Below are positions 10,951 through 21,576 of a DNA stretch of 64,000 nt, piece after piece. Origin of the DNA: Anaspis maculata (Eukaryota; Arthropoda; Insecta; Coleoptera; Scraptiidae). The stretch is taken from the NCBI GenBank assembly GCA_949128115.1, contig OX421963.1, positions 77,619,635 through 77,683,634 of the forward strand, given 5' to 3'. Each line of letters opens with the position of its first letter. The first letter of the stretch is position 1. A program made the position numbers and the translations under genes. The notes below the pieces were generated by a model. That model had not been told where the DNA came from, did not search any database, and worked only from the letters and a program-made list of their open reading frames with translations.

Positions 10951-11853
10951 CAGGGTGTCCCTAAATTATTGCAACAAAATTCACAGGGAGATAGAAAATT
11001 GAGAAATAACGTTATACTCGCAAACGTAATAACAGAGATAGAGGCCTTCAAAGTTTTTTTTTGCATAACTCTTGAACCGTTGAACAGATTCCATTTAAAT
11101 TCAAACCAAAGTTTACTGGAACAGGTCTCTATTGAACAATTATAAACGCATTTCCACAAACATTTCCAGGGGCGAAGATAACCGAGGGTACCTTCCCTCT
11201 TTTCCCCTATTTTTCGAGATATTTGTGTTTAAAACAATGGAAAACATCTCAAAATCGCCACTTTTCAGGACCCAATTTTTTTTTTTCTGAGAAGCTCTAT
11301 GTTTTTACAGCAAAAATGGTAGTTCATCAACTTGAAACACCTAGAAAACTTATTTCAGTTGAGGAATCTTGAGTTTTCTTTAATTTTAATTTTCAAGGCT
11401 TTGAATGTGGTGTTTTAGAGATGTTCTCCGAATTTTCAAACCCAAATATCTCGGAAATAAAGCCTTCAATCAAAATTTTGCATTAGTAACTTTTTTTCTC
11501 TAAATTGAACGTAGAAGTCAAAAATTACAACCATTTCCAAAAATATTCAGAGGAGTGAAAAATAGGGGAAAAAGGGGAAGGGTATCCCCTATTATCGTCG
11601 CCCCTGGAAATGTTCAATAAAATACGTGATTATTGTTAGATAGAGACCTATTGTAGTGAACTTTGGTTTAAATTTGAATGAAATCGGCTCAACGGTCCAA
11701 AAGTTATGCTAAAAAACTGATTTCAAAAACCAACTTTGAAGACCTGTATCTCTGTTATTACATTCGCGAGAGTATTTTTATTCTGGAAGTTCTTTTATTT
11801 TCCAATTTTCTACCTCCTTGTGAATTTTGTAGCATTAATTTCGGGACACTTGT
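10951..11853. mobile_element. Foldback element, about 0.9 kb with 270-bp arms
   Basis: Left terminus CAGGGTGTCCCTAAATTATT (10951) pairs with right terminus ATTAATTTCGGGACACTTG (about 11853). Arms of roughly 265-280 bp (10951-11215 and 11575-11853) match in inverted order through GAGATAGAAAATTG, AATAACAGAGATA, CCAAAGTTTACT and CATTTCCAGGGGCGA. TA flanks both ends, consistent with, but not proof of, a Tc1/mariner-type target duplication. No transposase is encoded. Confidence 0.75.
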
Positions 11854-12480
11854 ATAGTAAAGTCATTCCAACGTGACCTTGATTCGATTGATGCGGGCAA
11901 ATTTTTTAGTTTAGCATTGTAGGCTTGCCGCCTTCTGACCTGGTGTGAGACTGTTTTGTCCGAGGATAAGGTTGTGTTTTTTGTCAAACTGACATCAAAA
12001 TATTGAGATCTTGAAGAATTGACTGTGTAGTACGTGGAACTGCGACTCGGAGGGTGCATAAACCAGAAACATCTTACCATTTATTAGTGCCAAAACCGTA
12101 CGGACTCCTTCTGATTTCACAGTTGTCTTGACGGCGGCCAGGCAATGCAAAAGAAATTGAATGTAATCACGTAACTCTGAACGGTCGGGGTCTTTAAAAT
12201 TTGGATGATTAAACTTCTTACACGTAAATCCCTCTGCCCTTATTGGCCATAGAAAATTGCCGCGGCGTTCCTTGTTTTGTTGTGATTCTTCAGGGCTTTG
12301 GTGCGTCTTTTTAGCTGGAGCAGGCCAAAGGTGCGATGCTTTCATTGAGACACTTTTTCTGGAGCTACCGCTTGGAATTTTGAAGCGTGCGAAAATCGAA
12401 TTCGCGTCACGACGTTGGAAATACTTTTCTCAGCTGTCAAATGTCACAGACTGCTTTGATTTCTTTGTTTATTGACAAAA
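11854..12480. mobile_element. CTATAGTA-type TIR element, copy 2
   Basis: Starts GTATAGTAAAGTCATTCCAA, then GTGACCTTGATTCGATTGAT, paralleling copy 1 at 6511. Internal blocks GGCTTGCCGCC, CTGACCTGGTGTGAGACTG, ATCTTACCATTTATTAGTGC and the end GTCACAGACTGCTTTGATTT follow the same order as copy 1. On the - strand 12345-11995 is open for 116 codons (with KKFNHPNFKDPDRSELRDY), and part of this frame may be transposon-encoded, but I recognise no domain. It lies directly beside the foldback ending at 11853. Confidence 0.5.
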
Positions 12481-12714
12481 ACTTAATAGAGGTCGAGAAT
12501 GTTTGTCATTTCCCAATAAAATAAAATGAAGCAAAAGACATCAGGCCCCGCAAAATTTTTTTGTCCATCTGTGGTGCAATTTGCGAAGAATGCTTTGAAA
12601 AATAACTCTGCATGACGACATCGTGTGGCGACAATTCAAATGAATTGTGTTATATTGTGTTGTAAGTATACAGGTTATGGGACCACTGTGACTGTTTGCA
12701 GACACTTTTAGAGA

Positions 12715-12995
12715 ATAAATAATTTTCAGGATACATGACTCACCTTGTGTACAAAACAGAAATTCATCACAAATCCAGAGATTGATTTTTCGTAGTCATT
12801 GTTTCTCCATGAACAGTTTACCAAAATCTTTTGAAACAACGAAAATAGAAGCGATCGAAGGACCAATTTTTGTCCCTCCGTAACTTCAAAATGAAAAGAC
12901 ATAGAATTTTTCCAACAACTTTCCAGCACTCTACACACCTCCATATTACGCACCTTCAATATGGTCCGCCACGTTTGAATCACTCTGTATAACCA
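12715..12995. repeat. Half copy of the 50.2-51.1 kb foldback family
   Basis: The segment from TCAGGATACATGACTCAC through AACGAAAATAGAAGCGATCG to AATCACTCTGTATAAC parallels 50820-51095 (AAGATTCATGACTCACCCGG, AACGAAAATAGAAAGGGTCG, CACCCTGTATC) in the same orientation. Only one arm is present. Confidence 0.5.
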
Positions 12996-13610
12996 TTTAT
13001 ATAATGGATACCTAACAGTAAAACAAAATAACAACGAAGCAACAGTATAAAACAACGATCCAACAACATAAATAATGGCACCTGCACTTCAGTTGACATT
13101 CAGCTCAGACTTCATCAGACTCCATCAGACATTCAGACACATGATTGATATGACTTTTCGAATAATACTGCGAATAAGTTAGGTTAGGATAGGCTGACAA
13201 CACTGTCAAGTGCTCCACCCTTGATGTGGTCCCTGAGGTAACAGTAGCCCCTAGCCCATGTCGCGCCCCCTGCAATGCACTTGCTAGAATACATCCCATT
13301 TGAGATATTATTTTGACCTCGAATTTGACAGTTTACTGCGAAGCTTCTATTCCTGGATTGAAATTGACGAACTTAAATTTAAATTTTTAATGCGAAGCAT
13401 TGGTGTTTTAAGGAAAATTTTTAGAAAAAATTATCAGCTATGATACAGATTAGATGTGGGATATATGCAACACAATAACTGATTGAGGTCGGGTTACTCC
13501 GGTAGCCTACTGCAAATTTGAGGGTTCTTCAATAATCAAGAGTGAACATTCCAAAAAAAATATCTCTTGGGTCACTCGAATCACACTGCTGCTGGGCGTA
13601 CTATACTAAA
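12996..13610. other. GST2 intron 1, nothing recognised
   Basis: No gene or clear repeat. A TCAGACTTCATCAGACTCCA stretch near 13.11 kb is a minor direct repetition. Confidence 0.4.
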
Positions 13611-13728
13611 GAGTGATCAAATAAATAATTTCTCCTCAAAGTAGGTCTCGGTCGCCTTGCTGGCTACATTTTTTTGTCAGATTTTCAGGAATCATAGGCG
13701 ACTTGAGGAGAAATTTATTCGAACACTC
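13611..13728. repeat. Small foldback (MITE-like), 118 bp
   Basis: Left GAGTGATCAAATAAATAATT, then TCTCCTCAA, and right TTGAGGAGAAATTTATTCGA, then ACACTC, are imperfect inverted complements of about 30 bp. The interior is non-coding. Confidence 0.6.
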
Positions 13729-13999
13729 GTTATAAGTAGTGTATAGGACTGATAATTGGTGCAAGGAGAAAAATTCCTAGTTTTTGAAAAATTCAATTGA
13801 ATATTTGTATTTATTTTCGAATTTCTTGTTTTTCAACAGAAACTACTGCATTATAGTTTTAATACGGGATTCTGTTCAAATTTTGAAACATCACTTTTCA
13901 CAGCACAAAACATTGTACTTGTATCCTCTGCTGAAAAGTAGGCCAAATTGCTTGCTAGGAAAGTTCATATTGCTCAATATTCTCAAAAGAATTTGAGGA

Positions 14000-14120
14000 T
14001 CACAGGGAAAACTTTTCTGCTGAAGTAATGCGGAATTCCAAATCTCAAATCGTGGGGCTCGGACCCACGACTCCTGGTATAGTGGTCGAACGCCCCGACC
14101 ACTACACCATAAGCTTCTCA
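14000..14120 (-). mobile_element. tRNA-derived SINE fragment
   Basis: On the - strand, TGGTGTAGTGG (14109-14099) matches the RNA polymerase III A box, and GGGTCCGAGCCCC (about 14066-14054) is a B box with one deviation. GTGGG and CCCAC form a perfect T stem. The acceptor ends do not pair and no good anticodon stem forms, so this is a tRNA-like SINE head rather than a tRNA gene. The 3' end is not defined; the start given is approximate. Confidence 0.6.
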
Positions 14121-15605
14121 CTTTTCTTTCTGTCTATTTAGTCGTCTTCTGCGCCTTTGCTTAGATCAATTGTTCCGACTTTCTGGGTTGAGTGACCAAC
14201 AAACTGACAAGAACGCCAAATTTTGGGCAACTTCGAAGGGTCATAACTGCTTAATCACGTTCATGACTCATGAGGGGAAAATGAGTTTTAGTCCCATACT
14301 CACCAAATCCTTCGTTTCATTTCTTCTATTCTAATTAGAAATCATCCAGTATATTGTCGAACTGGCTTGAAAAAAATAATGGCCCAGTCGTTCTAGCTTC
14401 GTCATAGGCTTGGGGGTGGCATTCTGCCATTCTGGAGTGGAATTCCATTGCTGTTATCGTTGACGATCGTTTTAGAACACCACTGTTCATTACTGCGTAC
14501 TACTATGAAAATACACGTCAACAATTACTGGTTGCGCTTGGGTAGGTCGCTTCAATTTATCGCTGTTATCGCCTTGGATTGAATACCGGTCCATTGGGCC
14601 ATCCGTGTCTTATATAGCTCCGACTATTTTTCTGGAATCTTCCACCGGTCCTCCAGAAAATTTCAAAAATCATACACCTTTCGCGTGCATACTGCGTGCT
14701 CTGGAGACGCGGTGCCTCCGCCAATTCGGCTGATCTTATCTATTCGGCCATTGAAGTCTCCTATGTAATTCAAATCGTCAAACCATCACGTATGTTCTGG
14801 AATGTCCAGAGCTTCGCACTGCATTCTGTTGCGAACAGTCTAAAAAGACCGCGTGTGCTCCAGGATGCATGCGAGAATCGCCGCACGTAATAATATTGAA
14901 AGTACCAAAAAATCCGCGTCGAAGTCTTCTTCTCCGCTAGGTCAAAAATCGACGAGATCATCATACATGATTTTCATCATCAAAAATTATGGCTTTTAAA
15001 AAAAAAACAGCTGATCTTCATTCATGGAAGGTCTAGTATCTGAAGTGAACTTGATTACAATAATAGGTTTCAAGCATGTACGTTCAAAAAATCAGTGGCA
15101 ACTGGCGTAAGGTAGAAATTAAAATTCCGGAAAAAATGAACTTCAATGCTTTTTGCACTCTGACTGTATTTTCCAATAAAACCTTGGTTGACATTTTGTG
15201 GGGTTTTCGGTTTGTTATACAGCATTAAATTTTGAGCCGGAAACACTCGAACAGCAATAAAATTTCACTTCAGAATTTTCGCCAGGTTTGAGTCATTTTG
15301 TGACCCAGATAACTGGACTAATTCGTCTGAACAATGCAGCTCTGATAGCTTGAAAATGAGCTCACGAGAATGCGAGAATAAAATGTCAAGATTTTCGAAA
15401 GATTCATTTGCATTTTCCACATTCCCAACAATAACTTTAATTTGCTTCCTTTGCATCTCTCTCAACTCTCATCAACTCACTGTCGTCGGCGTGCGCGATA
15501 TTTACGTAAACTGCACCGTTCTGTGGGAAAACTGTGCCAAACTTGAAAGCAAAAAAAAAGACCAACACCGTACACAAACTTAATGAATGACATTACCTAG
15601 GACAA
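14121..15605. other. GST2 intron 1, with LTR-like and dispersed-motif segments
   Basis: Around 14466-14510, GACGATCGTTTTAGAACACC and ATTACTGCGTACTACTATGA closely match 19321-19365 (GACGATCGTTTTAAAACACA and TTTCTGCGTACTACAATCAA), probably LTR sequence of one retroelement family. At 14690-14780 is a - strand copy of the CCTCCGCCAATT motif. The remainder shows no gene. Confidence 0.45.
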
Positions 15606-18376
15606 TAGTGGGGACGGTACGCGACGAAAATCCCTTGGATACTGCACTTTTGAGTAGAGTTATCAAACTTGGCACATAGTTTCTAGGGACCATAATAAGA
15701 AATTTCGCCCGATGTTCAAAAAAAAAAATTCGACGGAATCCGTTATATAGGCCCCTTTTTCAAAAATGGCGTCCAAATTTTGAAAATTGGGGATTGGTCG
15801 TACAGTGGCGCGCAAAGTATCAATTCCCAACATTTTGACCATAACGAGTTGGTTTAAGCCACCCCTGACTCGATCCGTCTGATATTTTGGCCATTTGGGC
15901 CTTTTTTCCAAAATGGCAGCCAAACTTCAAAAATTGGAATTTGGTCGTATAGTGGCCTGCAAGGTATCAACTCTGGACATTTCGACCATGACAAGTCGAT
16001 TAAAAGCCTACCCCGACTCTACCCAACCTAAATTTTGGCCTCAATACTCAATTATTATAGTGCTGATTTAGAATTTATTTTTTTTTATCTTGAGAAGGGT
16101 TGTGAAAAACCCGAGGGAAAACCACTTCTTGGACTTTTTGTGTGTCCAACATGTGAGTAATCCGGAGAGCAGAATCACTACATTTCTCCAAAGGAATGAA
16201 ATCAGAATCAGAATAAATTTTATTTCCATAAGAAGCTCCACCATTGTAAAACATAGGCTCTTCCCAGTGGCAAAACCTATTCCACGCTAGTATAAAACTG
16301 TGACAACCATAAAAAACGTCGAAAGTACATACATATTTACATACTTACTGCAAGTTGTTTCAGAAAATTTTCATCAGTGCAGAAGAAATTTGGCATGTTG
16401 ATTAGGAATAAATCCTTGCAAGGTTTGATTTTCTGCATGAGAGAGTGTCCCACTGATGTAGAGCATCTGAGTCGACTGTGCGCTATTTATAAATTTTGCA
16501 CGTTTGCACGAAGCATCAATTCGTAACATTTTGATTATGACGAGTTGATTGAAGCCACCTCTGACTCGATTCGGCTGATATTTGGGCCATTGAGGCCTTC
16601 TTTCCAAAATGGCGGCCAAACCGAAATCGGCAGGTGGTCGTATAGGGGCACACAAGGTATTCATTCCTGGACATTCCGACCATTGCGAGTCGATTAATAC
16701 CCTTCCCGACTCGACTTGACTCAAATTTTGACCTCAATCTCCATTTATAGTCCTGTCCTATTGTCAGTAAGGATCTCGTGGCATCAAAACCGCAAGAAAT
16801 TTCGAAGTGCAAGTTGTTTGAATATGTACGGAGAGGGATCGAGATAAGCGGTTTTTGCCGATTTATACGTCGATACAAGTTGTTCTTGGAAAGATTTGAG
16901 CAGAAAACAATCACAATGTACCTCTTATTGAATACCAACACCAACACACTCTTATCTAGTGTGTCCAAGGCACAAAGATCTCTCCTATGGGTCTTAGTTT
17001 GTCCCATGTGACACATTTTTGGCAAAAAATGTAGGTACAGTGTTAGGTTTTTTGCACTTATAGCCGTAAAGTTCCTCATTATTAAAATTAAAACCTGTTC
17101 CTGAATCGCAATCAGATTTTTTAGTATCTATGGTAGAACGAATATTATATCTTCGAGAAAAGCATTACAGCTTTAGCGCCTTATGTACATTGGTTCTTTC
17201 CCAACCTTGGTATCTGTATTAAGTGACAAAACGAGTATAATGCAACATGTAGAAATTGGATCACCTACAGGAATTAGAATTGAAAAGGGATTCAAGATAG
17301 GTGAGAGTTCTGTTCTTCACCAATGTAATAGATAAAAAAACAGTAAAGAAGAATGTAGGTAAGCGTCTCGCACAATCGCACAAATGCAAATTTTCAAATA
17401 AGTTGCATCCCATATCGGCGCACAGTCGACTCAGATGCTCTACATCAGTGGGACGCTCTCTCATGCAGAAAATCAAACCTTGCAAGAACTTATTCCTAAT
17501 CAACATGCAACATTTCTTCTACACTGATGAAAAGTAACCAAAGTCTGAGGTTTGAGAGACAGAGAGAAGTCTAACCTACAAACACCACTGAGAAACAGCA
17601 AATACACGCGATAGAGCGCAGATTTCTCAATCACTGTTATTTCTGGTGATGTAATATGTAACCTGACTTATCTTTTAGCACAAATACAAATTCTGAAACA
17701 ACTTGCAGTTGATATGTATGTACTTTCGACATTTTTTATGGTTTTTACAGTTTAATACATGCGTGAAATAGGTTTTGCCAGTGGGGTGGGGAGCCTTTTA
17801 TTTCTTCGGAAAAATGTAGTGATTCTGCTCTCCGGATTACTCACATGTTGGACACACAGAAAGTCCAAAAAGTGGTTTTCCCTCGGGTTTTTCACAACCC
17901 TTCTCAAGATAAAAAAAATAAATTCTGAATCAGCACTATAATTGAGTATTGAGGCCAAAATTTAGGTTGGGTACAGTCGGGGTAGGCTTTAATCGACTTG
18001 TCATGGTCGAAACGTCCAGAATTGATACCTTGCAGGCCACTACAGGATCAAATTCCAACTTTCGAAGTTTGGCTGCCATTTTGGAAAAAAGTCCCAAATG
18101 ACAAAAATATCAGACGGATCGAGTCAGGGGTGGCTCAAATCAACTTGTGATGATCAAAATGTTAGGAATTGATACTTTGCGCGCCACTGTACGACCAATC
18201 GCCAATTTTCAAAATTTGGACGCCATTTTGGAAAAAGGGGCCTATATAACGGATTCCGTCGAAATATTTTTTTGGAACATCGGGCGAAATTTCTTCTTAT
18301 GGTCCCTAGAAACTATGTGCCAAGTTTCATAACTCTACTCAAAAGTGCAGTATCCAAAAGCGTACCGACCCCACTA
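15606..18376. mobile_element. Giant foldback element, 2.77 kb with roughly 0.9-kb arms
   Basis: The ends TAGTGGGGACGGTAC and GTACCGACCCCACTA are inverted complements with one mismatch. The arms (about 15606-16490 and 17410-18376) can be followed block by block in mirrored order: AAAAGTGCAGTATCCAA, TATGGTCCCTAGAAACTATG, GGCCTATATAACGGATTCCG, TACGACCAATCGCCAATTTT, GTTGTGAAAAACCCGAGGGA, GTAATCCGGAGAGCAGAATC, and CTACATCAGTGGGAC. The central part (16.5-16.75 kb) contains an additional direct, diverged copy of the 15.82-16.05 kb arm segment (GACTCGATTCGGCTGATATT). No transposase frame is present. CAA follows on the right and precedes on the left, a possible 3-bp duplication. Confidence 0.8.
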
Positions 18377-19320
18377 CAAGCCAATTTACGCGAATTATAA
18401 ATAACCGCGCTTCTGTTCTCTCTACGTCGCTCTTTCTCCCGCTTGCCGATTTTCTGAAATACGAAGCTCTTGGCATGCAAAAATTGATGTTTCATTGTTG
18501 ATGTTCTCGGTTCTCACGTGCAGCCAGCTCTGTATTGACGAAAAAAATTATGCACTCGCCCCGGTCACCGAACACAAAAAAAACATGTTTACGAAAAAAC
18601 GAAGAAAAATAACATAAATTGCCGTTTGCTTGCGCAAATTGGGGGCTTATCAAAAACATCCATAAACCATAAAGCAAAAGCGCTTACATCTTGGGCTATT
18701 TTTATTGAACGGCTATTTTTACTATTTCGACACTCCCTCCATTTTTATTTACATCTCTGGACTATTTTCGTGTTTTTTTCGAATGAATTGTGATCGGGAG
18801 TCGTTACGAAAAAGTTCGCATTGATAAAATTCCTGCGTGTGTCCAAAATTATCGGGTCTGTCCTGTACGCGGCTTTATGAGAGTTGCTCATAGATTATGC
18901 AAATTCTGTTGTTTGTTTAAGCGCTTGTGCCTGAATGGCAATCTAGTGAAATCAAACTTTTGAAGTTGTTTGACATCAATTTGCTTTCAAAGGATTAGAT
19001 ACAACTTGATGGCTACGTTATCGTTGGTGCATCCAACTCGAATCCATACCGATTGCTAGTTCATTAGCGGTTCAATTACTCATCGTTTTGTTCTGATTTT
19101 TCTCATCAAAGGCGCAGAAATCGCAATTACCTCATTTACAGAAACTAGTAAATTTACATAAATACATTTACAGATACTACTCTTATAATACTGACTTCTA
19201 TTCTAATGAAAATATTATCACACAATTTAATTGTGAAACGACAAGGATAAAAGCAAATGCCCTAGGCCCACAACGTGATTATTGTTACGATATTTCGCGT
19301 ACGGGTTCAAATATAATTGA
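18377..19320. other. GST2 intron 1, nothing recognised
   Basis: AT-rich DNA between the giant foldback and the BEL/Pao remains. No coding or repeat signal I can support. Confidence 0.4.
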
Positions 19321-19490
19321 GACGATCGTTTTAAAACACACACTGTTTATTTCTGCGTACTACAATCAATACACGCCATTAATTATCTACTTGGAATTAT
19401 ATCGCAGGTACTTCGCTTGTTTCGCACTCGTTACCACTTCGCATTGTGGCACTTCGCACTTCGCATCGAAAAGGAGGGGAAAAAGCCAAA
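19321..19490 (-). repeat. Probable LTR segment of the BEL/Pao element
   Basis: This non-coding segment lies just beyond the C-terminal end of the BEL/Pao pol (which ends near 19.5 kb on -), where the 3' LTR would be. Its start matches 14466-14510, which supports a repeated LTR. Its borders are not resolved. Confidence 0.35.
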
Positions 19491-19697
19491 CTACAGGTTA
19501 CCACCTTCAGGAAGTGATATTAATTTGTTAACCGGTCGGGTAAAGGTTCCTGATGAAGTCCGAACCGTTACCATCCGGACCGTTCCATCTTGACCGGGAT
19601 GGGTATTGCTTACTCGCCTAATAGGCCAAGCGAGAGGACACTTGGTAGCGTCAAAAAAAAGAAAACAACGTCTCCCGCTTAAGGGACCACAACACAA
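19491..19697 (-). pseudogene. BEL/Pao pol, C-terminal end
   Basis: On - this frame reads CPLAWPIRRVSNTHPGQDGT, then VRMVTVRTSSGTFTRPVNKL and ISLPEGG. This is the conserved tail that follows the integrase in BEL/Pao polyproteins (a WPxGRI..xHPGxDGxVRVVxVxT..G.xxRPxxKLxxLP pattern). It belongs with the pol pieces at 21577-24300 but is separated from them by about 1.9 kb of inserted satellite-bearing DNA. Confidence 0.8.
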
Positions 19698-20136
19698 AAA
19701 TCGAGTCTATATTTTATTTGACTAAATTATGGGGAAGGTAGTTCAAGAGCATACGGAACAAATCTAAGTTTTCTATACGAGTCCGATCAGCCGATAAAAC
19801 GTTTTGAAAATATTATCGTGACGTCACTTAGGAAGATGTTTTCACCTCGATTTTCACCTCCGATTTTCACCTATCACATTACCATGGTCTTGTAATTGTT
19901 GTTGTCGTTTTGACAAACGTCATTGTCGTCAAACAATCAATAATAATTATGGCAGGCTTGAAACCGTCGTCGTCTCATCGGCAACGGAGTCAGGTACAGG
20001 TATGCCCGTGAGTAGCTATAGGTAGTCCGTGAAAATTTGCCTTTATGACGTCATTGTCGTTCTTGATCAAAACCCTATGCAATCGTTCAATTTTTAGCGC
20101 ATTTTCGTAAGAAAATGACGCTTATATGGCCGGTTT

Positions 20137-20215
20137 GTCTGTATGTCCGTCCGTCTGTCCGTCTGTCTGTCCGTCTGTCCGTCCATCTGTCCGTCCGTCT
20201 GTCTGTCTGTCCGTG
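20137..20215. repeat. (GTCY)n microsatellite
   Basis: About 20 units of GTCT/GTCC with few interruptions. Part of helentron-like element A. Confidence 0.95.
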
Positions 20216-20221
20216 TAGAAA

Positions 20222-20640
20222 TTAAGAAATTGTACTCCTCCTCGAGGAATACAGCTAGAGCCTTAGAACTTTCTTTAATGGATAGCTGATGTCCCCAAGG
20301 GTGGCCAATGGGCATTTTTTTTTATCCATGCATAGTTATCATTACTATTATCAAAAAACAGATATTTACTGTGCACTTCTAAGAAGTTGACTCCTCCTCG
20401 GAGAATCAAGCTAGAGCCTTGGAACTTTTTCCAATGGATAGCTGATATTCCCAAGAGTGGCCAATGGGCATTATTTTTTTAATTCATTCATAGTTATCAT
20501 TATTATTATCACAAAACAAAGATTTCCTGTGCACTTCTAAGAAGTTGAACTCCTCCTCGGGGAAAAGATCCAGAGCCCTGGAACTTGCTCCAGTGATAGC
20601 TCAGGTCTTCGTGGGTGGCCAGTGGGCAGATTGGATTTCA
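20222..20640. repeat. Tandem repeat, about 156 bp x 2.7
   Basis: Units begin near 20224, 20380 and 20538 with AGAAGTTGACTCCTCCTCGG and contain CTAGAGCCTTGGAACTTT and GGTGGCCAATGGGCA. They are similar but not identical. No coding potential. Confidence 0.85.
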
Positions 20641-20642
20641 TT

Positions 20643-21345
20643 GTTGCGCCGCCATTTTGGCCGCCATTTTGGCCGCCATATTGAAATTTCTTATTAGTGG
20701 AACGATTTCCATTAAACTTGAAAGTTACACTTGTCTTGTATGATCATTCTCATTTTCAAGCTGAATTCCATGATTCCGCCGCTATCTTGGCCGCCATATT
20801 GAAATTCTTTATTAGAGGAACGATTTTCATGAAACTTGGAAGTTACCCTTGTCACGTATGATTATTTTTATTTCCAAGCTAAATTTCATGATTTCGCCGC
20901 CATCTTGGCCGCTATATTGAAATATCTTATCAGTAGAACGATTTTCATGAAACTTGGAAGTTACCCTTGTCTTGTATGATCGTTTTTATTTTCAAGCTAA
21001 ATTTCATGATTCCGCCGCCATCTTGGCCGCCATATTGAAATATCTTATTAGTGGAACTATTTTCATGAAACTTGGAAGTTACCCTTGACACGTATGATCA
21101 TTTTTATTTTCAAGCTTAATTTCATGATTCCGCCGCCATCTTGGCCGCCATGTTGAAATCTCTCATTAATGGAGGGATTGTCATGGAACTTGGAACTCAC
21201 TTTTGTCTTGTATAAACATTCTTATTTTTAAGCTGAATTTTATGATTTGGCCGCCATATTGAAATTTCCCATTAATGGAACGATTGTCATGAAACGTGAA
21301 ACTCACTCTTGTCTCGTATTAACATTTAATATTCAAGCTGGACTC
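20643..21345. repeat. Tandem repeat, about 117 bp x 6
   Basis: Units carry TTGGCCGCCATATTGAAAT, then GGAACGATTTTCATGAAACT, TGGAAGTTACCCTTGTC and TTTCAAGCTAAATTTCATGA, recurring near 20675, 20792, 20909, 21026, 21144 and 21248. Divergence rises toward the right end. Confidence 0.9.
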
Positions 21346-21576
21346 CATTCCTATCAATGACAGACCTGGCACTAAGAATATGCGCTATTGAGACTCACGC
21401 ACGTGAGGGCATATTCACTTGCTTTCAACTCTTCCATCTGAAACCAACTTGTATTTTGTGTTGTGGTCTCTTTTAAGGGAGGATTTGGCCGAGTCTACTT
21501 ATTGCGTTGCATTCAAGTAGGTATTCAAATACTCGGTGGACCAAAGCCGCCAAAACATTTGATGCAACTGCTGCAC

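Larger units (their letters stand above)
20094..21412 (+). mobile_element. Helentron-like (DINE/mini-me-type) element A with internal tandem repeats
   Basis: Layout: an AGCGCATTTTCGTAAGAAAA hairpin-forming start (ATTTTC-GTAA-GAAAAT), a (GTCY)n array at 20137-20215, three 156-bp repeats, six 117-bp repeats, and a terminal CTCACG-CA-CGTGAG hairpin in a GAGACTCACGCACGTGAGGG context. The element at 45346-47128 has the same two end motifs and the same kind of tetranucleotide array in the opposite orientation, but different internal repeats. A GTCY microsatellite, a conserved core, variable tandem repeats and a 3' hairpin are the known hallmarks of non-autonomous Helitron/Helentron elements. It interrupts the BEL/Pao pol. 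Confidence 0.6.

Noticed and set aside
14040..14112. Functional tRNA gene on the - strand
   Set aside because: A and B boxes and T arm are present, but the acceptor stem does not pair and no proper anticodon stem forms; a SINE head fits better.
20643..21345. CRISPR-like regular repeats
   Set aside because: Whole 117-bp units repeat without unique spacers, in eukaryotic DNA; this is a tandem satellite.
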